From assembly GCA_003389385.1 (NCBI GenBank), contig QQVM01000020.1:124001-188000 (forward strand): 64,000 bases of DNA, written 5' to 3'. This document shows, one piece after another, positions 7,742-15,088 of this stretch; the first letter of the stretch is position 1, and each line of letters starts with the position of its first letter. The translations under genes and the position numbers were made by a program. This DNA comes from Bacteroidota bacterium. GTDB taxonomy: Bacteria > Bacteroidota > Bacteroidia > AKYH767-A > 2013-40CM-41-45. The notes under the pieces are model-generated. The model saw only the letters and a program-made list of their open reading frames with translations, had not been told where the DNA came from and made no database searches.

Positions 7742-8146
7742 TTAATTTGTTTTAGAGGTTATTAATATTTCAACTACAGCACTTATATTTATATTATTGT
7801 CGTTTAGATATCTTTTATCCACCACTCTGATTATTTTGGTTAAATTGTTCATCAATTCTTGAAATAAATTCTCCAAAAAAATTCCCTTTAATTCTACGAT
7901 ATGAGAGGTAAACATGAGAATGATTCTATTGTCATCTGGTATATATTCTCCTGAAATCAAATATGCATAGTTCAAAAAAAACCACTTTCCATCCGCAAGA
8001 ATAAAACAGATGTTACGCGCATTGCCAGGCTCCCCATGAATTCCAATTAAATTTGAATTTGGGTCTACGCTTTCAATCTTCTCCTCTCTGGTTTGGATTC
8101 CTTTATGCGATCCATTATATTTTAATTTAAGTTCGGTCATAATCAT
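7742..8146 (-). CDS. Uncharacterised 134-residue protein overlapping the relaxase end
   Basis: A soluble protein with a beta-rich first half ('NLIGIHGEPGNARNICFILADGKWFFLNYAYLIS') and a helical second half. No family is recognised. It begins inside the relaxase gene: the ATG at 8146 overlaps the relaxase stop region by 20 bp, so it is probably translated by coupling at the end of the mobilisation operon. A GTG at 8158 is a possible earlier start. It is far richer in A+T than most of the relaxase gene and converges with the membrane protein gene, with 3 bp between them. Confidence 0.55.
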   Translation of the reverse strand: MIMTELKLKYNGSHKGIQTREEKIESVDPNSNLIGIHGEPGNARNICFILADGKWFFLNYAYLISGEYIPDDNRIILMFTSHIVELKGIFLENLFQELMNNLTKIIRVVDKRYLNDNNINISAVVEILITSKTN

Positions 8147-10850
8147 TTTCTTTTGCACTCTTAACTTTGAATCCTGATTTTTCTTTTATGAGCTTGACAG
8201 TTTTCTCTTCTTGTTGGAGTTTTCGAGCAATATTAATATGTGACTTGTCATTAATTAGTTCTAGTGCAGATTGTCTCTCAGCCACTTCGGCTGCATGATG
8301 AAGCAATGCTTCCTTGTCATCTGTATAAATCATTGCCTTGTCCCTCCCCCGCGACACAGAAACATAAAACTGCTTCGCATCAGTCGCTGTAAACGTCTCC
8401 GCAGGTTGTGAGATGAACACTTCATCAACGGTTTTTCCCTGTGACGCATGGGAGGTTATGCAGTGCGCATGATTGATATGTCCGAAAGTCGCTGACACTT
8501 TATAAGTTGAATGGCTTTGCTCATTTCGCAAAGTAATAACGCCTTTCTTAGTGACGGAAATAACTTCCAATTTCTGGCCGTTGTTCAGTCGCTTTCCGGT
8601 GTCATCAAATCCGTTGCGTGTGATTCTGATCCTGTCGCCTTTGGAAAGCTTTAACTCCGATTTTTTATAGACATCAAAGGTGCTGCATTTATCGATGTGT
8701 AGAAATTGCTTTTCATCTTTAGCATTTGTTATCTGAATTTTATCGTCCTTAATGGATGCTATATTCCAGATGCTGCCGCGTTTTATTCGCTGAACATTTT
8801 GATTGAACTGAATGACCTGCCCAGCTTTGAAATTCCGAACATCGGATTTTTCTGCTTCTGTCAGATTCAGATTTGAATATCGGATCGCAGAAATTTCTTT
8901 CTTGCCAATCAAGTTATTTTCGCGAAGTTTCTTTCTTATTTCTTTGGTGACTTCTTCACCTTGGGCGTGTGTCGGGGAAATGATCAGTGCAGTCTTTCCT
9001 GTCTTCAAAGTTTGCACATAGTCATCGACAAGCTGTGCATTGGGCTTCATCGGATCAATAGATTTAATGAATCCGATCCTGTCCAGCTTTTCAAAGGCAG
9101 ATTTCACATCTGCCTTTGAAAGGTCTTCGACTGCTGATTTGTATTCGACGGTTCTTTGCCGGTAGATTTTGCTGACCTCTGCCGTTTTGATTCCGGCGAC
9201 TGTATTGAGGATGCGCAAGGCATCCCCGCGAACGACGCTGGCATGTTGCTTTGTATCTCCGCCGAGGATGAGCCGGGCGTTTTGTTTTGTCGTCAGTTGC
9301 AGCAAGGCTTTCATGTCCTTTGTTCCAAGTAAACCAGCCTCGTCAACCCAAAGAACCTGGCCTTTGATTTTCTCCTGCATCTTCTGGTCTTTCAAAAGCA
9401 GGGCAACGGTATCCGCCTTGCCGTATCCTTCCTGCCTTAAGACTCCGCGTGAGGCTTCCGCCGTAGGTGCGACCACAGTGACCTCCTTACCGGCCTTTTC
9501 CATCCAGGAAATAGCCTCCTTCATAAGGGTCGTTTTACCGGTTCCTGCGGCCCCACGGATGATAGAAACCCTGTGGCCTGTGGTGAGCACATGCCTGACT
9601 GCCGAGGCCTGCTGGCCCTTTAAATTGACTTCTGGCGCGTTTTCATAAAGGGGCAGGACTTTGCCCTGTCCGTTCTTGGCCAGTTCGACCATGTCCCGCT
9701 CCTCAGAAAGGACTTCTTTCGTCGTGCACATCGTCCGGGTTCTTTCCCGGACTTTAATGATCCGTGTATCATTCCTGAACTCTTCAGCGATTGTTTTGGC
9801 GTTAACGGACTTATCCCCGAGGCTGAACCGGTAGGCAGACTCCAGCAGCCTCCGTTCAGCCATGACGGAAGCCCGCTCAAAGGAATGCAGGATGGCATGA
9901 TTGACGCATCCCCTGGCATCGAGGCTGGATTTTGTCTTCTGCGGATCGAAGCGGACGAAGTTGGATTCCTGGCTTGGGATTTCAGCATCCTGCACTTGCC
10001 TTTTCCATTCCGCTTTCAGTTCAGGCATTGTCAGTCCCTTCTGCTTCTTGGAGCGTGTGCGGGCGCCGAGTTCGCTCAGTTCCTTTGCATCTGTAATGCC
10101 CTTTTCTTTGGCTACGCGTCCGATCTCATCGGTGCGTTTGGAGAAAAGGTCTATGGCCTGTTGCGGTACGCCGACAACCTCAAAGGACTTTTCAGTGGGG
10201 CGTATCTGGTATCCAAGGTTTATGAGCCGGTCGGAAAACTCCTTATGGAAGAGAGCCTGATAGTAAGGCATGTCTCGTTTAATGTCGCGGAACTGGCCTG
10301 CCTTTAACCGATCCTCTGTCTTGTCCCAGGTAACATTGAACACGAAGCAGTGGCAATGGAGATGCGGATCAGGTGCATGACCTTCTACCGGCCTTGCGGT
10401 CTGGTGGATGAAGTCCGCCCAGACAAGTTCGCCTGAATCCCGTTCCTCGTATTTGCCTCCCTTGCGGACGCGGGTTTTGCTGTCCGCTTCGATGTGCTGC
10501 ATGGTTTCCTGAACGCTCGCATGAAAGGCATCGAGAATATGGCTGTCATTGCCGAGAGCATGGAGAATTGAAACGGACTTTGGACAATGGAAGTTAATGT
10601 CATATCCCGTTGTCCTTTCTTCCTTCGTGCGTGGCGTGAGCTTATTGCCCGTTGCCGGGTCTTTGTTTTCGCAGAGCGCATAGAAGTTCTCCTTTGTTGC
10701 CATGCCTGAAATGCCGAGACGATCCGCAATCTTGCCCTGAATGTTTCCGTTCAGTTCCTGCCCGTCGATGTAATAATCCGACCGGGCAAGGGCTTCCGAG
10801 AAATACGCTTTCGCGTGCCCGGCTGAACGGCTTTGAATCATGCGGATCAT
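8127..10850 (-). CDS. MobF-family relaxase/helicase (TrwC/TraA-like)
   Basis: A 907-residue two-part enzyme. The N-terminal relaxase domain (residues ~1-290) has the catalytic tyrosines at Y26-Y27, the acidic 'GYDINFHCPKSVS' segment and the metal-binding three-histidine motif H163-L-H165-C-H167. The C-terminal ATPase is a RecD/UvrD-like 5'-3' helicase with Walker A 'GAAGTGKT' at 433-440, Walker B 'VDEAG' at ~502 and a late 'HCITSHASQGKTVDEVFI' motif. It nicks one strand at the origin of transfer, stays bound to its 5' end and unwinds the strand for transfer. An internal ATG nine bases downstream (10841) is an equally good start. The last ~60 codons are markedly A+T rich. Confidence 0.93.
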   Translation of the reverse strand: MIRMIQSRSAGHAKAYFSEALARSDYYIDGQELNGNIQGKIADRLGISGMATKENFYALCENKDPATGNKLTPRTKEERTTGYDINFHCPKSVSILHALGNDSHILDAFHASVQETMQHIEADSKTRVRKGGKYEERDSGELVWADFIHQTARPVEGHAPDPHLHCHCFVFNVTWDKTEDRLKAGQFRDIKRDMPYYQALFHKEFSDRLINLGYQIRPTEKSFEVVGVPQQAIDLFSKRTDEIGRVAKEKGITDAKELSELGARTRSKKQKGLTMPELKAEWKRQVQDAEIPSQESNFVRFDPQKTKSSLDARGCVNHAILHSFERASVMAERRLLESAYRFSLGDKSVNAKTIAEEFRNDTRIIKVRERTRTMCTTKEVLSEERDMVELAKNGQGKVLPLYENAPEVNLKGQQASAVRHVLTTGHRVSIIRGAAGTGKTTLMKEAISWMEKAGKEVTVVAPTAEASRGVLRQEGYGKADTVALLLKDQKMQEKIKGQVLWVDEAGLLGTKDMKALLQLTTKQNARLILGGDTKQHASVVRGDALRILNTVAGIKTAEVSKIYRQRTVEYKSAVEDLSKADVKSAFEKLDRIGFIKSIDPMKPNAQLVDDYVQTLKTGKTALIISPTHAQGEEVTKEIRKKLRENNLIGKKEISAIRYSNLNLTEAEKSDVRNFKAGQVIQFNQNVQRIKRGSIWNIASIKDDKIQITNAKDEKQFLHIDKCSTFDVYKKSELKLSKGDRIRITRNGFDDTGKRLNNGQKLEVISVTKKGVITLRNEQSHSTYKVSATFGHINHAHCITSHASQGKTVDEVFISQPAETFTATDAKQFYVSVSRGRDKAMIYTDDKEALLHHAAEVAERQSALELINDKSHINIARKLQQEEKTVKLIKEKSGFKVKSAKENDYDRT

Positions 10851-10918
10851 ATCGGATCAGTTTACATCAGATTTTTAATTTGCCTTTGTAAATCTCCAGA
10901 GCTTAAGAAGAAATAACA

Positions 10919-11140
10919 TCACCCACCAAGGGACGAAATTTCCTTTTCGATTTCCTTTTTTCTTTGCTCCACTTTAACAAGCATATCAAATTTTTCATTC
11001 AACCTTTTGTGCAGCCTTTCATCCTTTGTCCAATTCAAGTCTGCGTATAACTGACCGATTTCCATGATCGTTCTGTCATACAAATTTTGAGTGGCATTCA
11101 AATCATCGATTGCCTGCTGAAGGGTTCGAGCCATTTTCAT
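10919..11140 (-). CDS. Small coiled-coil protein of the mobilisation operon
   Basis: A 73-residue, highly charged and almost fully helical protein with heptad-like spacing of Leu, Ile and Met; likely a short coiled coil. No known family. Its ATG follows directly on the stop codon of the gene at 11141 (TAAATG), which implies translational coupling. It lies 68 bp upstream of the relaxase, a position often taken by accessory proteins of the DNA-processing complex; that role is an inference from position only. Confidence 0.65.
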   Translation of the reverse strand: MKMARTLQQAIDDLNATQNLYDRTIMEIGQLYADLNWTKDERLHKRLNEKFDMLVKVEQRKKEIEKEISSLGG

Positions 11141-11467
11141 TTATTTTTTGAAGAGTACAGAAACTTTCCAACGATCTCCATTTCCAATCCTCTCATAAAC
11201 TATCGTCCCTTGATTAAGGTCGGTTAAAATGCGGATTCGATCAATGAGATCAAGTTGAACAAGTCCTGCAGCTTCATGGGCCAGGATGGATAATCCTGAA
11301 GTCAGGAAGATATTGCTAAGAACAAATGGGTAATCAAAATTCTGGCTTTTCATCGCCTCCTCAATGCCTTCAAATTTTATTTCCTTTCGAGTTGCCTCAA
11401 CTTGAAAGTTTTCCCGGTTCTGTATTTTAGTGAAAACTTCTTTTGTTAGATCGCTGAATTTCTGCAT
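11141..11467 (-). CDS. Uncharacterised 108-residue protein of the mobilisation operon
   Basis: A soluble protein with mixed alpha/beta character, no signal peptide and no recognised motif. The pattern 'IFLTSGLSILAHEAAGLVQLDLIDRIRIL' suggests a central hydrophobic helix pair; the end 'GDRWKVSVLF' is a probable beta strand. It is translationally coupled to the coiled-coil gene (stop and start touch). A 125-bp gap separates it from the membrane protein gene upstream. Confidence 0.6.
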   Translation of the reverse strand: MQKFSDLTKEVFTKIQNRENFQVEATRKEIKFEGIEEAMKSQNFDYPFVLSNIFLTSGLSILAHEAAGLVQLDLIDRIRILTDLNQGTIVYERIGNGDRWKVSVLFKK

Positions 11468-11592
11468 TGGTAGTTACGTTTGGTTAGTCGTTATTTGCTT
11501 TTAATGTTTGTCGGTGAGCAGTGCGAAGGCAAAAGTGTAATGTCAGTTAAAGAAAACCCATCAGACATCTTCCCTAAGCACAGCTTAGGACG

Positions 11593-12357
11593 TTAACGGG
11601 CCTCGTAGATTTCTTCATCCACTGTCATGAGGGATGCTACTTTTCTTCGCATCTCCTGGTCGTTTGGCTTCTTGCCGTAGAACCTGAATCCGCGGGTTTC
11701 GCTTGGATCTTTGTCGTTTACGAATGAATCTTCCAGTTCCTCATTGCAGATCATTTCATCGATTTTATCCATCACGAAGTTGTCTCCGATATGATAAGCA
11801 CCGGCATACCCAAGGCTATAAAATAAGCTGCAAACGATGAGCAGCATGCCAAGGGGTTGCGCCAGAAGATAGAGGCCGATGCCTCCCAGAAAGAAGATTA
11901 ACGGCTCAGAGAAGATTTCGACGGTGCGGGGATTTGACTTCCGGAATGGAATTTTAAGCCGGTAGAATCTCGGGTCTATTTCTCCGGCATAGAGGCTGAA
12001 TTTGGCAAAGTCGAAGACGGAGGGATTGCGCTTTTTATCCCTGTTATGTTTGAGGCTCACGCGAAGGAAGAGGAACAGGAAGACATACCAGCTCGCATAC
12101 TTGGCCATGAACTTTCCAAAGTGAAACTCCTGAAACATGACGTTTGAGATTTGCAGGAATCCGGGTAGCAGAAATAAAATGCTGAATACTGTGACAGCGG
12201 AACTGAGAGTAAAATACCTCTCACCGAAATTCTTCCTGATAAAGACTTCAAGGAGAAGGCGCGGCCAGGATGAGAAGGTAAAAAAGTAACTTAGGATGAG
12301 GCTCTTTAACATGTTTTGCCGCCCGATGTTTTGACGGTAATAGAGATTTTTTTTCAT
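11593..12357 (-). CDS. Mobilisation-associated membrane protein, partner of the VirD4-like ATPase
   Basis: A 254-residue protein with four predicted membrane helices at about residues 48-70, 84-101, 150-168 and 170-188, and a ~65-residue acidic cytosolic tail. Its ATG overlaps the stop of the upstream ATPase gene by 4 bp (12354-12357), so the two are made together. The ATPase lacks its own membrane anchor, so this protein probably supplies the membrane part of a split coupling protein. This is inferred from layout; I do not recognise the family by sequence. Confidence 0.75.
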   Translation of the reverse strand: MKKNLYYRQNIGRQNMLKSLILSYFFTFSSWPRLLLEVFIRKNFGERYFTLSSAVTVFSILFLLPGFLQISNVMFQEFHFGKFMAKYASWYVFLFLFLRVSLKHNRDKKRNPSVFDFAKFSLYAGEIDPRFYRLKIPFRKSNPRTVEIFSEPLIFFLGGIGLYLLAQPLGMLLIVCSLFYSLGYAGAYHIGDNFVMDKIDEMICNEELEDSFVNDKDPSETRGFRFYGKKPNDQEMRRKVASLMTVDEEIYEAR

Positions 12358-13871
12358 GCTTCTATGAGTTTGGAAATGGGTTTGTAATTCTGGTTAAAGG
12401 CCATTTTGATATGGTTTCTCGACAGGGAATTTCCCTGGCAATGCAGATAGCCTTCGACCCGGAAATCATTGGCCGGTCCTCCGGTTTTAAGGCTCATGAA
12501 CTCCTCCGGTCTCACCAGGCGATCCAATTTCAGTGACTTCGTTCTGGAGGCTGAAAATTGTCCTGCGGCAGTGGACGTTTTGGACATTTCCTCATAAAAA
12601 TCGTCGCCGATCAGATCTGAGGCATACCTGTTTGTCTCTATGTCTGCATTGGCGTGGAATATTTTTGTGGCCAGTGTTCCCAGAAAGCTTTTCACACGGT
12701 ACTCGGCTTTCGCACCACCCATGTTTGCGTAGTAGTTCGGAAGGTTTTGAGAAATATAAACCGTCGCAATCCGGCTGCTTCGTGCCGTGGCCTGATATTC
12801 GGCATCGTGTTCATGGAGGAAGTTCTGAGCCTCGTCAGCCCACAGGAAAACCGGACGTGCATCTTCCCTGATGCTTCTCTTTTCCATTGCCCGCTGCCAG
12901 ATGTACTTGAACATCACCTGGCAGTCGCGGCCAATCTTATCGTAAACCTTAACGGGCAGGTTAATGAGTATGATCTTTCCCTTGATGCTGTCTTCGGGAG
13001 TAAAGGTTGAAACGTTCTGACAGAAGAGATCATTGACCGGGTCACGCAATAGCCGGAACAGAAAGCCGGTAAAGGAAAAATCTATGATGGATCGTGTCTT
13101 CTCTGAGAGGTTATAATAGGTCTCCATGAAGAACTGATCGAGGAACTTTAACAGCCGGGCTTCGGGAATTTCTCTTGTGATGATTTCATTGAAGCTGTTT
13201 TCATCTTCAATGTCTGTTAAGGTTTCCACTGTCTGTTTGCCTTTCCATGCTTCAATCCTGTTAACGACATTTTCCCGTGCATTATCGAAGGCATCCCGGA
13301 ATGCATTCACTGAGGTTGATTGTTCTTCATTGGACTCCGGCTTTGGAATGCTTTGAACGATCTCAAACATTCTCTTCACTGAAAGGCTTCCATAGGCCAG
13401 CTTGCAAAGATCAATGACATTAAAGATGAGCATATCCAAAGCTGTTTCCCAAAAAGGGTCATCGCTCTTACCGTTTGACTTTTCTTCCGATGCACGAATG
13501 ACTGTTTTCAGGACGCTGACGATGTTCTCCGTGATGGCATTCGATGAACCGGCACGGGAGGATTCATATTCGAGGAAATTAAAAAAGTGACCGCTACCCG
13601 GTTCAACCACCAGAAGGTCATTTTCCCGGCCAGTAATCTTACAGTACTCTGCCCACATTTCTTTTTCATCGGGCTTTGTGGAAAGCACAAGACCACCGAA
13701 TCCCGCCGACAAATATTTTAATGCGAGTAAACGTCCGGAGCCGGAGGTTTTGCCTGAACCGATCCCGCCAAAAATCTGCACGCCTTCGACGGCTTGCCGG
13801 ATCGTCCAGGATTTTTTATCCGAAACTCCGGTAAGCTCGATTAATGCATTATCAAGATCGTAGCTGTTCAT
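12354..13871 (-). CDS. VirD4/TraD-like conjugative coupling ATPase without N-terminal membrane anchor
   Basis: A 505-residue P-loop ATPase with Walker A 'GGIGSGKT' at residues 35-42, Walker B 'FLWADEAQNF' at ~342-351, and the following 'SRIATVYISQNLPNYYANMG' segment typical of TraM-recognition/TraD C-terminal ATPases. Such coupling proteins link the relaxosome to a type IV secretion channel and pump DNA. Unlike VirD4 it starts almost at the P-loop and has no transmembrane helices. The membrane protein encoded next, overlapping by 4 bp, likely replaces them. No channel genes occur in the window. Confidence 0.92.
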   Translation of the reverse strand: MNSYDLDNALIELTGVSDKKSWTIRQAVEGVQIFGGIGSGKTSGSGRLLALKYLSAGFGGLVLSTKPDEKEMWAEYCKITGRENDLLVVEPGSGHFFNFLEYESSRAGSSNAITENIVSVLKTVIRASEEKSNGKSDDPFWETALDMLIFNVIDLCKLAYGSLSVKRMFEIVQSIPKPESNEEQSTSVNAFRDAFDNARENVVNRIEAWKGKQTVETLTDIEDENSFNEIITREIPEARLLKFLDQFFMETYYNLSEKTRSIIDFSFTGFLFRLLRDPVNDLFCQNVSTFTPEDSIKGKIILINLPVKVYDKIGRDCQVMFKYIWQRAMEKRSIREDARPVFLWADEAQNFLHEHDAEYQATARSSRIATVYISQNLPNYYANMGGAKAEYRVKSFLGTLATKIFHANADIETNRYASDLIGDDFYEEMSKTSTAAGQFSASRTKSLKLDRLVRPEEFMSLKTGGPANDFRVEGYLHCQGNSLSRNHIKMAFNQNYKPISKLIEA

Positions 13872-13900
13872 GCGAAAGCTATTTGAAAAAATTAAACCTG

Positions 13901-14161
13901 TTATCTCTCCATGCCGCGCTCCCTTTTCTTTGAAGGGTTATTCTCTTTATTGATAGTTTTGTTGGAACTGCTTTTTAACCAATCTGGAAGACGGTTCTTA
14001 TCCCGCTCAATTATGAATTGCTTCTGGCCGTCAATGAATCCTTTCGTCCTTATGCCGGGCGCATTCGTCTTGAATGAAAAATTCTGGATGTGCTTTGCAA
14101 TGATATAACCTTCATTGAATCCTTTCTGATAGAGCAAAGCGGAGGTGCTGGTTTCTTCCAT
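13901..14161 (-). CDS. Small basic protein of the mobilisation operon
   Basis: An 86-residue soluble protein. A central segment ('GYIIAKHIQNFSFKTNAPGIRTKGFIDGQKQFI') may form a small alpha/beta fold; the C-terminus is rich in Lys, Asn and Arg. No family is recognised. It lies 1 bp after the HTH gene and 29 bp before the coupling ATPase, so it is part of the same operon. A DNA-binding accessory role is possible because of the basic tail. Confidence 0.6.
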   Translation of the reverse strand: MEETSTSALLYQKGFNEGYIIAKHIQNFSFKTNAPGIRTKGFIDGQKQFIIERDKNRLPDWLKSSSNKTINKENNPSKKRERGMER

Positions 14162-14162
14162 G

Positions 14163-14432
14163 TTAAAAAGTTTCTTTTACATTGCTTTCAAGAAAGGCAG
14201 AGATTGAATCCCTGTCATAGAGTATGATTTTCTTCTGAGGCTGTGAGTATCTGATCTTTCCCTCGTCGCGGAATTTCTGAAGCGTGGTCTTGGACTTGAT
14301 GTTCAGCAACTGCATCGCCTCATCATCGGTTATCCACTTGTCCTGCGTTTGGCCATGAGTTTCCTTCAGGCGCTGAACGACCTGTTCTACCAAAGAATAA
14401 AAAGCTGCATCCTCAAGGCAAATGACTTCCAT
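14163..14432 (-). CDS. HTH_17-type DNA-binding protein, first gene of the mobilisation operon
   Basis: An 89-residue protein. After a helical N-terminus comes a winged helix-turn-helix: 'WITDDEAMQLLNIKSKTTLQ' then 'KFRDEGKIRYSQPQKKIILY' and a final 'RDSISAFLE' helix. This form is very common in mobile elements of Bacteroidota, where it is annotated as a helix-turn-helix protein and may regulate the operon or help mark the transfer origin. A textbook promoter lies ~30 bp upstream (14462-14491), which supports both the start and its place as first gene. Confidence 0.88.
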   Translation of the reverse strand: MEVICLEDAAFYSLVEQVVQRLKETHGQTQDKWITDDEAMQLLNIKSKTTLQKFRDEGKIRYSQPQKKIILYDRDSISAFLESNVKETF

Positions 14433-14461
14433 GATGCGGTGGGGTTAAAAAACGAAAGTCA

Positions 14462-14491
14462 CAAACCTAACAAAGTAATTGTTAAAAACAA
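14462..14491 (-). promoter_or_regulatory. Promoter of the mobilisation operon
   Basis: On the minus strand the -33 box TTG (14489-14491) and the -7 box TAGGTTTG (14462-14469) are 19 bp apart, a full match to the Bacteroidota housekeeping promoter TTG-N17-23-TAnnTTTG. The predicted RNA start is ~24 bp before the ATG at 14432. Confidence 0.7.
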
Positions 14492-14579
14492 ATCGTATAA
14501 CTACGAGAAAATCATGAGGTTTTCACTAAAAGCGGCTGTCATACAATCATTTGTTGAAAACTAAATAGGCTCAATCCGG

Positions 14580-14609
14580 TTGCATTTTCACCCTTTTGAG
14601 ATACATTTG
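14580..14609 (+). promoter_or_regulatory. Promoter of the XRE regulator gene
   Basis: The -33 box TTG (14580-14582) and -7 box TACATTTG (14602-14609) are 19 bp apart, a full match to the phylum consensus. The predicted RNA start near 14616 leaves a ~16-nt leader before the GTG at 14632, which supports that start codon. Confidence 0.7.
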
Positions 14610-14639
14610 ACAAATTCGGTCAATTCAGCAGGTGTCAAA
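14606..14639. promoter_or_regulatory. Putative operator of the XRE regulator
   Basis: An inverted repeat TTGAC-N7-GTCAA (14607-14623) overlaps the -7 box and the predicted RNA start. A second inverted partner TGTCAAA (14633-14639) matches TTTGACA (14606-14612). Symmetric sites in this place fit repression of the gene by its own dimeric XRE product. Confidence 0.45.
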
Positions 14640-14943
14640 TCAAACATTAGGTCAGAAGCTGCGCAGGCTACGCGAAGATCAAGGATTATTACTTCGTAAG
14701 GTTGCGGCAATTCTAGATATTGATGTTGCTGTTCTCAGCAAGATGGAGCGTGGCGAAAGAAGGTTGTCAAAGGATGCAGTCTTAAAGTTGTCTAAGCTCT
14801 ATAAAGCCGATGCCGATGAGTTGTTAACTCTATATCTAACTGAAAAAATTCTTGGCGAGATCGAAAATGAAGAACTGGCAATCAAAGCTCTTCACCTAGC
14901 AGAAAAGCAAATTAAGTATCAAAAATTAAATCTGAAAACATAG
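14632..14943 (+). CDS. XRE-family regulator upstream of the type III restriction system
   Basis: A 103-residue protein with a complete XRE/Cro helix-turn-helix at residues ~7-62 ('LRRLREDQGLLLRKVAAIL', then 'VAVLSKMERGERRLSKDAVLKLSKLYKAD') and a short helical tail ('EDEELAIKAL'-like) that may mediate dimerisation. It starts with GTG, supported by a promoter at 14580-14609. It lies 145 bp before the mod gene, the place where controller proteins of restriction systems sit. It could time restriction after entry into a new host, or regulate both divergent operons. The link to the restriction genes is inferred from position. Confidence 0.85.
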   Translation: MSNQTLGQKLRRLREDQGLLLRKVAAILDIDVAVLSKMERGERRLSKDAVLKLSKLYKADADELLTLYLTEKILGEIENEELAIKALHLAEKQIKYQKLNLKT

Positions 14944-15088
14944 ATGCGATTCGTCCATTACACCGGAATCATTCGATCACAATCTGACAGGCTTGTTTAT
15001 GAAAATTTATTGTGGGTACAAAGTGCACCTATAATTACATTCTCCAATTCCCCTTTTAACCGCGCCCATAAGCAATTATAACCGTTGT

